A DNA stretch of 64,000 bases, taken from assembly GCA_963738425.1 (NCBI GenBank), contig CAVTWT010000002.1, positions 124,001 to 188,000 of the forward strand. The letters run 5' to 3'. This document shows, piece after piece, positions 1 through 8,648 of the stretch. Within the stretch, counting starts at the first letter, position 1. Each line of letters opens with the position of its first letter. Position numbers and translations under genes: made by a program. The notes beneath the pieces are model-generated. The model saw only the letters and a list, made by a program, of their open reading frames with translations, made no database searches and was not told the DNA's origin. This DNA comes from CADEEN01 sp963738425. Lineage in GTDB: Bacteria > Pseudomonadota > Gammaproteobacteria > Burkholderiales > Burkholderiaceae_C.

Positions 1-3000
1 GTCTGGCGCGCCATGTCGTGCAGATCGGCGCGCACCTCGGCCGTCAGCGGACTTTCTTGCACCGCCGGCCGCGTTTGCGCCGCGCGCCAGGTCAGCAGCG
101 GCGACAGCGCCCAGACGGCGCACAGCATCAGGCCAGGCATGAGGCCGGGCAGCGCCGCCTGCGGCGCCACGAGCAGCAGCGTCACCGCCAACAGGACCGC
201 CAGTGCGCTGACCTTGCGGTGGCGCCGCCACAGCGTGCCAGCGTCGCGCGAGGCCGCGGCTTCGGCGGCGGCGGCCGTGGTCCAGGCCAGCAGACTGCGG
301 TGGGTGATGGTCTGGCGCACCAGGGCGCGCACGATGGCGTCGACCGTCAGCAGCGACTGTTGCAGCAACTGCGCGATCTGCCACGCCGTGCTGCCGAGCG
401 CGCGGCCGAGCGCGTGGCCGGCATGGCGGGCCAGCGGCGCCAGCGCGACGCGGTCGTCGGCGCCGGCCACGGTGGCCAGCGCGCCGATCAGCGGCCCGAT
501 GCCCAGGGCGATGGCGACCAGCAGCAACGAAGCCGCCAGGCTCGGCGTGCCGATGGCAGCACTCGCCATCAGCAAGCCCACCGACGCCGGTGCGACCAGC
601 GAGCGGCGCACGTTGTCGGCCATCTTCCACAGGTTCAGGCCGCTCACCGACCAGTGCCGCGGGTTCAGCATGAAGGGCAGCAACTGCCAGTCGCCGCGCA
701 CCCAGCGGTGCAGGCGCGACGAGGCCACGTCCGGGTGCACGGGGGCGCTTTCGACCACCGGCACATCGCTGACCGCGGCGCAACGCAGCAGCGCGCCTTC
801 GAGCAGATCGTGGCTCAGCACCTGGGCGCTCGGCAGGCGGCCCGACAAGACCGCGTGCGCGGCCTGCACATGGATCAGGCCTTTGCCGGCGAAGCTGCCC
901 TCTTCGAACAGGTCCTGATAGACCTCGGAACTGGCGGCGCTGTACGGATCGAGCCCGGGCTGACCGACCGACAGCGTGTGAAACCAGGTCGCGCTGCCGG
1001 GCCGCGGCAAGGGCAGCGCGACACGCGGCTGCAGCACGCCGTAGCCTTCGACGACGCGCCGCGTGTTTGCATCGATGCGCGGCGTGTTGGCCGGGTGCGC
1101 AGCGATGCCGACCAGCGCGCGCAAGGTGCCCGGTGGCAGCAGCGTGTCGCTGTCGAGGACGACGAGGTAAGGCGTCGGCGAGACCGGCCGCGACAGGCCC
1201 GACGGACTCGACATGGCGACGAAGGCGTCGGCAGAGCCGCCCGCCAGCAGATCGATCAGTTGCTCGACCTTGCCGCGCTTCCTCTCCCAGCCCATCCAGC
1301 AGCGCTCGCTGTCGCTCCACTGGCGCTGCCGGTGCAGCAGCACGAAGCGCGGCGCGCCGTCGGCCAGCGGGCCGTGGCGCTGGTTCAGGACCCGCAGCGC
1401 GTTTTCGGCATGCGCCAGCAGCGCGGCATCCGTCGGCATGACTTGCGTCGGCGCATCGACCAGGTCGGACAGCAAGGCGTACTGCGCCCACGCTTCGTGG
1501 CTGGCCAGGTGCTGGCGCTCGATCTGCGCGGCCAGCGTGTCGATCGTGGCCGTGTCGTCGAGCAGGCAGGGCACGGCGACCAGCACGCGCTGGCTCGCTG
1601 GAATGCCGGCCTCGAAGGCCAGGCGCGGCAAGGCCTTCGGTGCGATCCATTCGGCGATCAGGCGGTGGATCGCCGAGACCGCGATCTCCGAGGCCGGCAG
1701 CAGCATCAGCGGCCACAGCCAGAGCGGTGCATCGGCGCGCAGCGTCAGCGCAGCGATGGCGGCCGTGGCCGCGGCCAGGCTCGTCAAGTACAACGGCAGG
1801 CGTGCGCGCCGCCAGGCATCGCTCGCGGCGAGTTCTCGCGGCAGTGCCACGCCGAGCGACTCGGCCAGCGTGCGCCGGCCCGGGCCTTCGAGCCAATAGC
1901 CTGGAGTGCCGCCCGGCGTTCCGCCGCGGGTGCCGACGGGCGTGGCCCGCGCCGTGGCCGCTGCCGCGCCGGCCTGTGTCTGCGCCAGCACCGCGCGCGC
2001 GACACGCACCTCGTCGATGCCGCTGCGCTGGCTCCAGCGCTCGACCGCATGCAGCGTGCGGTTCTGCGTCGTTTCGTTCTCGGCGGCGAAGGTCGGCAAC
2101 TGGCGCAGCACCTGCGCCAAGCGGCTGCGCTGGCCGATCCAGACGCGCCAGTCGAACTGCGCCACCGCACGCAAGGAGCGCATCGCCTGCGACACGTCGG
2201 CGTCGTGCGCCGCTTCGGCCGACTGCTGGGCGTGCCGTGTGGCGGCCGGGTCGGCAAGGTGCTCGGCGAGCCAGACACGGCGCGGGTCGTCGACGGCGAG
2301 CTCGCTCCAGCGCAGGTGAAGCTGCAGCAGGAAGGTGCGCTCGGCGCCGCGGCGTTGCAGCGCGCCGAGTGCGGCGCCCACGGGCGCCAGGTCGGCGGCG
2401 CCCGTTTCGCTGGCCACCCAGTTGGCGAGTGAGCGCGCCGCCCGGTCCGCGACCACGCGCTCGCCGACGCGTCGCAACTGCTCGATCAGCACCATGCGCA
2501 GCACCGAAGGCAGCGCCCACCACTCGCCCCAGGTCGGCTCGACCTGGTCCTGGTAGCCGTCGAAGAAGGCGTCGAGCAGCGTGGCATCGAAGGCGTGATG
2601 CACCCGCGGCAGCCACGCCCAGGCCATGTCGTGCACGCGCGGGCTGGCGTTGGAGGCGCCGCCGGTCAGCACCGGCAGGCGGCGGAAGTAGCGCGCCGGC
2701 AGTGCTTCGGTGGCTTCTTCGAGTTGCTCTTCGACCAGCGCGATGTTGTCGGCCAGCCATTGCGCGGCCGGCGCGATCGGCGCGCCGGGTTGGCGCAGCC
2801 GCTCCAGCAGGTGCACCGCTTCGCGCAAGGCCAGCGCATTGCGGCGCAGACGCATGATGATCGGCGCGCCGAAGTCGCCGTCGACGGTGTGCGCCTGGTG
2901 AACCTGGTGAGAGGCCGCCAGCGCGGCGCCGTGCTGCGTCTGCCCTTCAGCCGGCAAGGCCGGCGCGTCGAGCGGCGGCTGCAGTGGACCGCGCGCCGGT

Positions 3001-3339
3001 TCGAGCCAGGAGGTCAGGATCGACGGTGACGCCGGCAGCGCCTTGCGCAGTGTCGTCAGCGTGTGTGGCGTGGTGAGCGTGGCCCAAGCCACCGTGTCAG
3101 ACCAGGATGGCGATGGCCAGGGCCGGCGCTCCGACGAGCAGCAAGGTGGTGACGAAGCGGCGCGCCAGCAAGCCGTCGATCAACTCGGCCCAGCCCAGCG
3201 CACGGCCGCGCCAGCGGTAGCCGTCGCGGCAGGCGGCGTGGAACGACCCAGCCGACGCCGCATGCTCCTGCAGCAGCGATTCGGTGTCTTCGAAGAGCAG
3301 TCCGCGAGGAACGAGCAGGGGCGTGGTGGTGCTGAGCAT
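1..3339 (-). CDS. ndvB: Cyclic beta-1,2-glucan synthase, N-terminal part, runs off the window
   Basis: Large inner-membrane glycosyltransferase that makes periplasmic cyclic beta-1,2-glucan. About 1,110 residues are visible and the C-terminal part lies beyond base 1. A VEEQLEEATEALPARYF segment near 2735 matches the family's conserved N-terminal region. VVLDSDTLLP near 1160 is a GT84-type DxD motif. Further on, SSEVYQDLFEEGSFAGKG, LSHDLLEGALLR and HRWVRGDWQLLPF (about 930-680) are signature NdvB/ChvB segments. Two frames must be joined: an 80-codon start from ATG 3339 ending in a hydrophobic stretch, and the long frame. Dropping the T at 3099 (GTCTGAC to GTCGAC) joins them. If the shift is real, the long frame could start at GTG 3092. 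Role: osmotic adaptation and surface properties. Confidence 0.85.
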
Positions 3340-3425
3340 GGCGGCCTCGGGTGAGCGTTGTGGACGTATTTGATTTGTTGCGACTCATGTTAGAAAGACG
3401 CGGACTTCGAAGTTATCAGTGCGAG

Positions 3426-3444
3426 GTCCGACGGCTTGTAGGAC
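3426..3444 (+). promoter_or_regulatory. Candidate operator dyad before the Crp/Fnr gene
   Basis: GTCCGAC, five bases, then GTAGGAC. The halves are inverted copies matching at six of seven positions. It ends 13 bp before the ATG of the Crp/Fnr regulator, a place suited to autoregulation. The same half-site recurs upstream of other stress genes in this window. Function is inferred from position and symmetry only. Confidence 0.45.
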
Positions 3445-3457
3445 AAGGCCCACATTC

Positions 3458-4195
3458 ATGACCGAAGTTGCCTGCCGAGACTGCCCGCTGCGCTCCCTGC
3501 CGCTGTTCATGGCGCACAGCGATGACGAGCTGGCGCTGGTGCAGTCGCTGAAGAAGCGCGAGCAGAGACTCGAGGCCGGGGCGGCGCTGATCCACGAAGG
3601 CCAGGTCGATGCGCCGCTGTTCACGCTGCTCGACGGCTGGGCGTTCCGCTTCAAGACACTCTCCGACGGCCGCCGCCAGATCCTGAACTTCCTGCTCGCC
3701 GGCGACTTCATCGGCGTGCAGCAGAAGATGGGCGACGGCGCCGCGCATGGCGTGGTCACGCTCACCGACGCCGTGTTCTGCGTCTTCCAGCGCGATGCGC
3801 TGTGGGCGATGCACCGCGAGCAGCCGTCGATGGGCTTCAACGTCACCTGGCTGACGGCGCACGAGGAGTCGGTGGTCGACGAGACCCTGCTTTCGGTGGG
3901 CCGGCGCAGCGCCGAAGAGCGCATCGCCACCTTGCTGGTGCTGCTGTTCAAGCGCGCCGCGGCGCTGCAGGCCGACAAGGGCGCCGGCGGCGTGCCGTTT
4001 CCGCTGACGCAGCAGCATGTGGCCGATGCGCTCGGCCTGTCGCTCGTGCACACCAACAAGACGCTGCGCAAACTGGAGCGGCGCGGGCTGCATGCGCTGG
4101 TCGATGGCCGGCTGCACCTGCGCGATGTGAAGGCGCTGGTGCGGCTGGCGGATGTCTACGGCGATGGTCGGCCGCCGCCGCGGCCGCTGGTTTGA
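3458..4195 (+). CDS. Crp/Fnr-family transcriptional regulator
   Basis: A 245-residue regulator with a cyclic-nucleotide-binding-like beta roll (about residues 25-140), a dimerisation helix and a C-terminal winged helix (about 183-240). The helix-turn-helix is LTQQHVADALGLSLVHTNKT. Its recognition helix reads SLVHTNKTL instead of the E-SR pattern of true FNR, so it probably reads a different site. An N-terminal CRDCPLR motif gives two cysteines, too few for FNR's [4Fe-4S] cluster. The start at 3458 gives the usual family length; a longer in-frame start adds only unlikely residues. The dyad at 3426-3444 lies just upstream. It may control nearby stress genes, which is inference. Confidence 0.85.
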   Translation: MTEVACRDCPLRSLPLFMAHSDDELALVQSLKKREQRLEAGAALIHEGQVDAPLFTLLDGWAFRFKTLSDGRRQILNFLLAGDFIGVQQKMGDGAAHGVVTLTDAVFCVFQRDALWAMHREQPSMGFNVTWLTAHEESVVDETLLSVGRRSAEERIATLLVLLFKRAAALQADKGAGGVPFPLTQQHVADALGLSLVHTNKTLRKLERRGLHALVDGRLHLRDVKALVRLADVYGDGRPPPRPLV

Positions 4196-4220
4196 AGTTG
4201 CCCTTCAGGACGCCCAGAAC

Positions 4221-5510
4221 ATGAGCCCAGCCTCTCTTCTTCCGCCCGGGTATTTCACCGCCGGCATCGAGCAGACCGACCCCGTGATCGCCCAGGCGAT
4301 CGAGCGCGAGAAGGCGCGCACGCGGGGCGTGATCGAGCTGATCGCCTCGGAGAACATCGTCAGCCGCGCCGTCCTCGACGTTCAGGGCTCGATCCTCACC
4401 AACAAGACGGTCGAGGGCTACCCCGGCAAGCGCTACCACGCTGGCGCGGTCAACGTCGATGTCGTCGAGCGCACCGCGATCGAACGCGCCTGCCAACTCT
4501 TCGGCTGTCGCTTCGCGAACGTCCAGCCGCATTCGGGCAGCCAGGCCAACCACGCCGTGCTGCACGCCGTCGCCGAGCCGGGCGACACGATCCTGTCGAT
4601 GGATCTCAACGCCGGTGGCCACTTGAGCCACGGCGCGTCGGCCAACTTCAGCGGCAAGTGGTTCAGGGTCGTCAACTACGGCGTGGGCGCCGGCGACGGT
4701 CTGATCGACCACGACCAGGTCATCGAACTGGCGCGCCGACACCAGCCCAAGCTGATCATTGCCGGCGGTTCGGCCTACCCGCGTGCGCTCGACTTCGCTG
4801 CCTTCCGCCGCGCCGCCGACGCTGGCGGCGCGAAGCTGCTGGTCGACATGGCGCATTTCGCCGGCCTCGTCGCCGGCGGCGCGCACGAGCCGCCGTTCCC
4901 GCACGCCGACATCGTCACGACGACCACCTACAAGTCGCTGCGCGGGCCGCGCGGCGCGATCATCCTGTGGAACGACGAAGGCTTGCGCAAGCGCATCAAC
5001 AACGCCGTCTTCCCCGGGCTGCAGGGAACACCCTCGCTGCAGATCGTCGCCGCCAAGGCGGTGGCGCTCGGCGAGGCATTGCGTCCCGAGTTCGCGCACT
5101 ACGCCGCGGCCGTGCTGGCCAACGCGCGCACGCTTGCCGGCCGGCTGCAGCGCCACGGCTTCGACCTCGTCGGCGGCGGTACCGACACGCCGCTGATGCT
5201 CGTCGATCTGCGTTCGAAGGGGCTCACCGGCGCGCCGACTGCACAAAGCCTCGAGCGTGCCGGCATCATCGCGAACATGAATCCGATTCCCTCGGATGCC
5301 GTCGACCTGAAGGTCATGTCGGGGCTGCGCTTCGGCGTCTCGGGGGCGACGACGCGCGGCCTCGGCGTCGCCGAATTCGAAGTCCTCGGTGACCTGATCG
5401 CCGAGGTGCTCGAAGGATTGCGGGCGAGTCCGGACGACAACGGCGCCATCGAGGCCAGGGTGGGCGCGAGGGTCGGCGAGATCGCGGCGCGGTTTCCGAC
5501 CTACGGCTGA
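4221..5510 (+). CDS. glyA: Serine hydroxymethyltransferase paralogue
   Basis: PLP enzyme of fold type I, 429 residues, normally converting serine plus tetrahydrofolate to glycine plus methylene-THF. Family motifs are clear: ELIASENIVS, EGYPGKRYHAG, NVQPHSGSQAN and the PLP lysine K238. The segment around that lysine is TTTTYKSLRGPRGA, where ordinary SHMT has TTTTHKTLRGPRGG, so H and T are replaced by Y and S. This points to a paralogue, possibly acting on another hydroxymethyl amino acid. The ATG at 4221 has a CAGGA box about 10 bases upstream and fits the family start; an in-frame start at 4152 overlaps the regulator gene. It lies 25 bp after that gene and may share its transcript. Confidence 0.88.
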   Translation: MSPASLLPPGYFTAGIEQTDPVIAQAIEREKARTRGVIELIASENIVSRAVLDVQGSILTNKTVEGYPGKRYHAGAVNVDVVERTAIERACQLFGCRFANVQPHSGSQANHAVLHAVAEPGDTILSMDLNAGGHLSHGASANFSGKWFRVVNYGVGAGDGLIDHDQVIELARRHQPKLIIAGGSAYPRALDFAAFRRAADAGGAKLLVDMAHFAGLVAGGAHEPPFPHADIVTTTTYKSLRGPRGAIILWNDEGLRKRINNAVFPGLQGTPSLQIVAAKAVALGEALRPEFAHYAAAVLANARTLAGRLQRHGFDLVGGGTDTPLMLVDLRSKGLTGAPTAQSLERAGIIANMNPIPSDAVDLKVMSGLRFGVSGATTRGLGVAEFEVLGDLIAEVLEGLRASPDDNGAIEARVGARVGEIAARFPTYG

Positions 5511-5554
5511 GTCAGGAAGCTTCCATTGCTGCGTGCTGCGCCGCGCGGCGTTGT

Positions 5555-5615
5555 GTCCTACAGCGCCCCGCGGCGCGCACCGATCGCCGCTTGCGCGGGC
5601 CCTGCCTACCGTAGG
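5555..5615 (+). promoter_or_regulatory. GTCCTAC motif and CCTAC-C-GTAGG dyad before the ferritin-like gene
   Basis: GTCCTAC at 5555-5561 and a short palindrome CCTACCGTAGG at 5605-5615. Both use the half-site that recurs in the stress-gene spacers of this window. The dyad ends 40 bp before the ferritin-like ATG. Regulatory role is inferred. Confidence 0.35.
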
Positions 5616-5655
5616 GGAGTGCGCTTCTCGCACCACCCACCCCAGGAGGCTCTCA

Positions 5656-6226
5656 ATGGATGCACCGACCCGCAGCGCGAGCACGCGCTCGCAAGAACAA
5701 TTCCCCCGACATGACGCTCGACGAAGGCGCGCTCGACAAGGCGCGCACGCAGCTCGACGATGGTGCGGTCACGCCCAGCATCGGCCCGTGGAGCGAGCAG
5801 ATCGTCAGCTTGCTCAACGACGCGCTGGCCACCGAGCTGGTCTGCATCCTGCGCTACAAGCGCCACCACTTCACCGCGCGCGGCATGGCGTCGCCGGCGA
5901 TCGCGGCCGAGTTCATGGTCCATGCCACCGAAGAAACCGGCCATGCCGACAAGATCGCCGAGCGCATCGTGCAACTGGGCGGCGAGCCTGACTTCAACCC
6001 GGTGACGCTGCTCGAACGCAGCCATGCCGACTACGACACCTCGTCGGCCTTGCGCGACATGATCCGCGCCAACCTCATCGCCGAGCGTGTGGCGGTCGAA
6101 GCCTACCGGCAGATGATCGGCCTGATCGGCGACAAGGATCCGACGACGCGGCGCATGCTCGAGACGATCCTCGCCGATGAGGAAGAGCACGCCGATGAGA
6201 TGAACGACCTGCTCGAGAAACAGTGA
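5656..6226 (+). CDS. Ferritin-like (bacterioferritin-type) protein, frameshifted near its start
   Basis: Four-helix-bundle protein of about 189 residues resembling the bacterioferritin/Dps-like family that binds iron and limits Fenton chemistry. Ligand-type residues appear as ATELVCILRYKRHHF, HATEETGHADKIAERI, IAERVAVEAYRQMI and DEEEHADEM, giving a di-iron pattern of E, ExxH, E and ExxH. CAGGAGG at 5642-5648 points to ATG 5656, whose frame reads MDAPTRSASTRSQEQFP. The conserved body is one frame over. Deleting one C from the CCCCC run at 5703-5707 joins them as SQEQFPDMTLDEGAL, which fits relatives. If the shift is genuine, ATG 5660 or 5711 could start a shorter protein. Confidence 0.8.
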
Positions 6227-6268
6227 GCGACTCAACGGCCGCTGCGCCGTCCAAACGCTTTTGAGTCT

Positions 6269-6370
6269 CCTTCACCGCAGAGGCGCAGAGGACGCAGAGG
6301 AAACGCAGAGAATTTCAATCTCGTTTTCCTCTGCGGACCTCTGCGCTCTCTGCGCCTCTGCGGTGAAGGA
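6269..6370. repeat. GCAGAGG inverted repeat, copy 1
   Basis: About 100 bp able to fold into a long hairpin. The left arm begins CCTTCACCGCAGAGGCGCAG and the right arm ends with its near-complement, GCGCCTCTGCGGTGAAGG. The arms are built from GCAGAGG units. A close second copy lies at 27895-27997. Both sit between the 3' ends of convergent genes, so each may end transcription from both sides. It resembles REP-like dispersed elements. Confidence 0.8.
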
Positions 6371-6393
6371 AGTTGGATCCGATCTCGTGAGAG

Positions 6394-6897
6394 TCAGCGA
6401 GGAGCCTGGCCCACCGGGTCGGCTTCCTCGTCTTCGATGTCGCCGGTCTCGGCGATTTCGTCGCGCCAGCGGGCGCGGTAGTCTTCGGCATCGCGCCACG
6501 CCTCGTCAGCGTCGAACCGCGAGTCATTCAGCGCCAGCAGCATCATCTGTGCCACGGCATCGAAGTGCAGCGTGCTCATGCGCTCGATCGCGGCCCACAG
6601 CAGGGCGTTGCTCGGCAGGGCCAGTTCGCCATGCGAGGCTTCGGCCAACAATTCGCGCAGGAGGTCGACTTGTTTCTCGACCGTGTCCAGCGCCGGCAGG
6701 CCGAGCTCGCGAAAACGCGGCAGCAGCGCCTTTTCTTCGAGCTTCAAGCGCAGCTCGATGGCCAGCAAGGCGCGCCGGGACGAGTGCATGGTGCCGCTGG
6801 TGCGGCGGCGTTCCGAGACCGCGAGCCGTTCGACCACCAGCGCCGATTCGGCCAGCAGCGCCAGCAGCGGCGACTCGATGACGGCCTCTGCGGTCAT
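6394..6897 (-). CDS. Helical protein of unknown function, hemerythrin-like pattern
   Basis: A 167-residue, mostly helical, acidic protein. A segment KLEEKALLPRFRELGL resembles the EExxLxP helix of hemerythrin HHE proteins, but the full set of iron-binding histidines is missing, so a metal site is doubtful. The C-terminal tail is Asp/Glu rich. The start at 6897 is chosen because ATG overlaps the TGA of the upstream 65-residue gene as ATGA. It is the last gene of a minus-strand operon of small stress-type proteins and ends just before the inverted repeat at 6269-6370. Function not recognised. Confidence 0.6.
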   Translation of the reverse strand: MTAEAVIESPLLALLAESALVVERLAVSERRRTSGTMHSSRRALLAIELRLKLEEKALLPRFRELGLPALDTVEKQVDLLRELLAEASHGELALPSNALLWAAIERMSTLHFDAVAQMMLLALNDSRFDADEAWRDAEDYRARWRDEIAETGDIEDEEADPVGQAPR

Positions 6898-7091
6898 GAG
6901 TGAGAAGGCGCCGGGCCGAGCTGCGAGCCGACGGTCGGCAGTGCGCCGCCTTCGCCTTCCCAGGTCGTGACCTCGGCCGGTTTGGCTTTGGGTTTTTGCA
7001 GTGCGCGCTGCTGCTCTTGGGCGCGGCGGCGGTTGTCCCATTGCCAGATCAGGCAGGCAGCGGCAGCGAAGGTGGTGAGTCGGATGATCAT
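6894..7091 (-). CDS. Small membrane-anchored protein of unknown function
   Basis: A 65-residue protein with one N-terminal hydrophobic segment (MIIRLTTFAAAACLIWQW), then a charged stretch DNRRRAQEQQRAL and a polar tail. It looks membrane-anchored with a cytoplasmic tail. Its ATG overlaps the previous stop as ATGA (7091-7088), and its own stop overlaps the next start the same way. These overlaps are the main support for the frame. No family recognised. Confidence 0.55.
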   Translation of the reverse strand: MIIRLTTFAAAACLIWQWDNRRRAQEQQRALQKPKAKPAEVTTWEGEGGALPTVGSQLGPAPSHS

Positions 7092-7576
7092 GATGAGGGT
7101 GGTGTTGGTGTGTTGGAAGAAGAGGACGAGGCCGGGCGCGCCCAGCTGCCCAGCAGCGCCGAGAGCGTGCCGGGATGCAGGACGCTGCTGACCAGGCCGG
7201 ACGTGAGTTGCGCACCCAGACCCGCCCACACGGCCGCGGTGACGCGGCTGCGCCACGGGCGCCAGACGACCATCGCCGCACCGGCGGCCATCGCCAGTGC
7301 CACCGCCGCCACCGGGTGCGTGCGCACCAGCGGCTTCAAGGCTTGCGCACCGGCATCGGACGCGATGTCGACGACCGGCCGCGCCGGGTGGCGACGCCAC
7401 CACAGGCGCAGCGCACGTGTCGCCGTGTCGAACACCGGCATGGAGAACGGCCATCCTGAAGCTGCCCCGCCACTCGGCGGCGAAGAGCCGTCGTCGGGCG
7501 ATTGCATCTTTCTCAGCTCGGCATCGATAGAAGCGCGCGACGCCGCGAGCCGTTGCAGGGCCAGATCGGTCGTCAT
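7088..7576 (-). CDS. Hypothetical membrane protein of the ElaB/YqjE operon
   Basis: A 162-residue protein with a charged N-terminal helix (about 1-30), a proline-containing linker and hydrophobic segments near 95-115 (VAAVALAMAAGAAMVVW) and 120-145. The C-terminus is Ser/Pro rich. It occupies the third place after an ElaB/YqjD-like and a YqjE-like gene, where E. coli has yqjK, but I see no clear YqjK match. Starts and stops overlap its neighbours by ATGA on both sides, so translation is probably coupled. Function unknown; a role in envelope stress is inference from context. Confidence 0.6.
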   Translation of the reverse strand: MTTDLALQRLAASRASIDAELRKMQSPDDGSSPPSGGAASGWPFSMPVFDTATRALRLWWRRHPARPVVDIASDAGAQALKPLVRTHPVAAVALAMAAGAAMVVWRPWRSRVTAAVWAGLGAQLTSGLVSSVLHPGTLSALLGSWARPASSSSSNTPTPPSS

Positions 7577-7944
7577 GTGCGCGCTCGCAACAGCGCCAGG
7601 TCGGCCTCGAACTGCTGGGTGATCGATGTGCCGCGGCTGACGTGCGTGCGCCGGCGCGCCAGCCACCCGCCCAGCAGGGCGAGCAGCGCCGGTGCCACCG
7701 GCACGGCCCACAGCTGCCACGGCATCGGTGCGGCTGGCACCGTGCTGTGCAGCATCAGTGCGATACCGCCGAAGGTGATGCAGAGCAACACCCCCGCGAC
7801 GAGCAGGCCCCAGCCGATCAGACGCAGCTGCCAGTCGGCCACGGCCTCGCGAGCGCTGACGGCAGCCAGTTCGGCGTACGCGCTCGCGTGGTCGGCCAGA
7901 AGATCCGGCCGGGCCAGCGCGAGACGCAGCATGGGGTGAAGCAT
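7573..7944 (-). CDS. YqjE-like (phage holin superfamily-type) membrane protein
   Basis: A 123-residue inner-membrane protein with two predicted membrane helices around WGLLVAGVLLCITFGGIAL and LWAVPVAPALLALLGGWL, separated by a short loop, and a charged C-terminus. This architecture and its place directly after an ElaB/YqjD-like gene match the yqjD-yqjE pair of enterobacteria. ATG 7944 is the only plausible start close to the upstream stop. The stop overlaps the next ATG as ATGA. In E. coli the partner binds ribosomes at the membrane in stationary phase; here that role is assumed by analogy. Confidence 0.7.
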   Translation of the reverse strand: MLHPMLRLALARPDLLADHASAYAELAAVSAREAVADWQLRLIGWGLLVAGVLLCITFGGIALMLHSTVPAAPMPWQLWAVPVAPALLALLGGWLARRRTHVSRGTSITQQFEADLALLRART

Positions 7945-7979
7945 GGCGAAGCCGTGTGCAGCAGCTACTGAATCAACGG

Positions 7980-8294
7980 TCAGTGACGTGAGCGGCCGAG
8001 CAGGCCGGCCAGCGCCATCAGCGCGGCACCCGCGGCCGCGGCGATCAGCAGCGCGCGCACCGGCTCGTCCTTGACATACGCAATCGCGCTGTCGGTGACC
8101 TGGTTCAGCTGCGCTTTGACTTGTTGCGTGCCTTCCTGCAGTTTCTGAGTGCCATGGCGCGCCACCTCGGTGGCGCGTTCGGCCGCACGCTCGACGGCCA
8201 GCGGCACGCTGGCGGCGGTGTCGGCAATGCGGTCGATTGCACGATCGACGGCGGGCGTGGCGGTGTGCAAGGTGGGGGTGACGGTCTGGTTCAT
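7980..8294 (-). CDS. ElaB/YqjD-like DUF883 membrane-anchored protein
   Basis: A 104-residue protein with a long amphipathic helix rich in Ala, Glu and Lys (about 15-80) and one C-terminal membrane anchor (ALLIAAAAGAALMALAGLLG). The sequence YVKDEPVRALLIAAAAG is typical of the DUF883 family (ElaB, YqjD, YgaM), which tether ribosomes to the inner membrane in stationary phase. AGGAG lies a few bases before ATG 8294. It follows the DUF1328 gene by 39 bp and leads into the YqjE-like gene 35 bp on, consistent with one operon. Confidence 0.85.
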   Translation of the reverse strand: MNQTVTPTLHTATPAVDRAIDRIADTAASVPLAVERAAERATEVARHGTQKLQEGTQQVKAQLNQVTDSAIAYVKDEPVRALLIAAAAGAALMALAGLLGRSRH

Positions 8295-8333
8295 GGTGAT
8301 CTCCTGGCTTGGGGGTTGTGGATAAGCAAACGC

Positions 8334-8498
8334 CTAGCGTTTGCGGAACATGCTCATCACGAAGCTGGCGATCGCCAGCACGATGAAGACGACGAACAGC
8401 ACCTGCGCGATGCTGGCGGCGCCGGCAGCGATGCCGGTGAAGCCGAACAAGGCGGCGATGAGCGCGATGACGAAGAAGACAACAGCGTAGTGAAGCAT
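8334..8498 (-). CDS. DUF1328 (YtjA-type) small membrane protein
   Basis: A 54-residue, very hydrophobic protein with two membrane helices and a basic C-terminus ending FRKR. Sequence MLHYAVVFFVIALIAALFGF is typical of the DUF1328/YtjA family, small membrane proteins often found with stress genes. AGGAGA sits seven bases before ATG 8498, deciding this start over a longer in-frame one. It is the first gene of the minus-strand operon running to 6394. A GTCGGAC motif at 8602-8608, about 100 bp upstream, may belong to its promoter. Confidence 0.85.
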   Translation of the reverse strand: MLHYAVVFFVIALIAALFGFTGIAAGAASIAQVLFVVFIVLAIASFVMSMFRKR

Positions 8499-8648
8499 GG
8501 CGATTTCTCCTGAGTTGCATTCGTCGCAGCACACTCGCTGCGATGCATTCAGTGTGGTCGCCAACGCCTGCGCGCTGCATCGGGCGCCGCGCCGAGTGCG
8601 TGTCGGACAGCGCCGACAGATCGGCGTTGTGCCGGATCTGGGCCGGCG

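Noticed and set aside
18..2432. Long plus-strand open frame of about 800 codons
   Set aside because: It is the antisense of ndvB, Gln/Arg/Ala-rich with no family motifs; the minus strand gives clear NdvB signatures.
3365..3390. TTGAT near the ndvB/Crp-Fnr spacer as an FNR box
   Set aside because: The second half ATCAA is missing at the four-base spacing.
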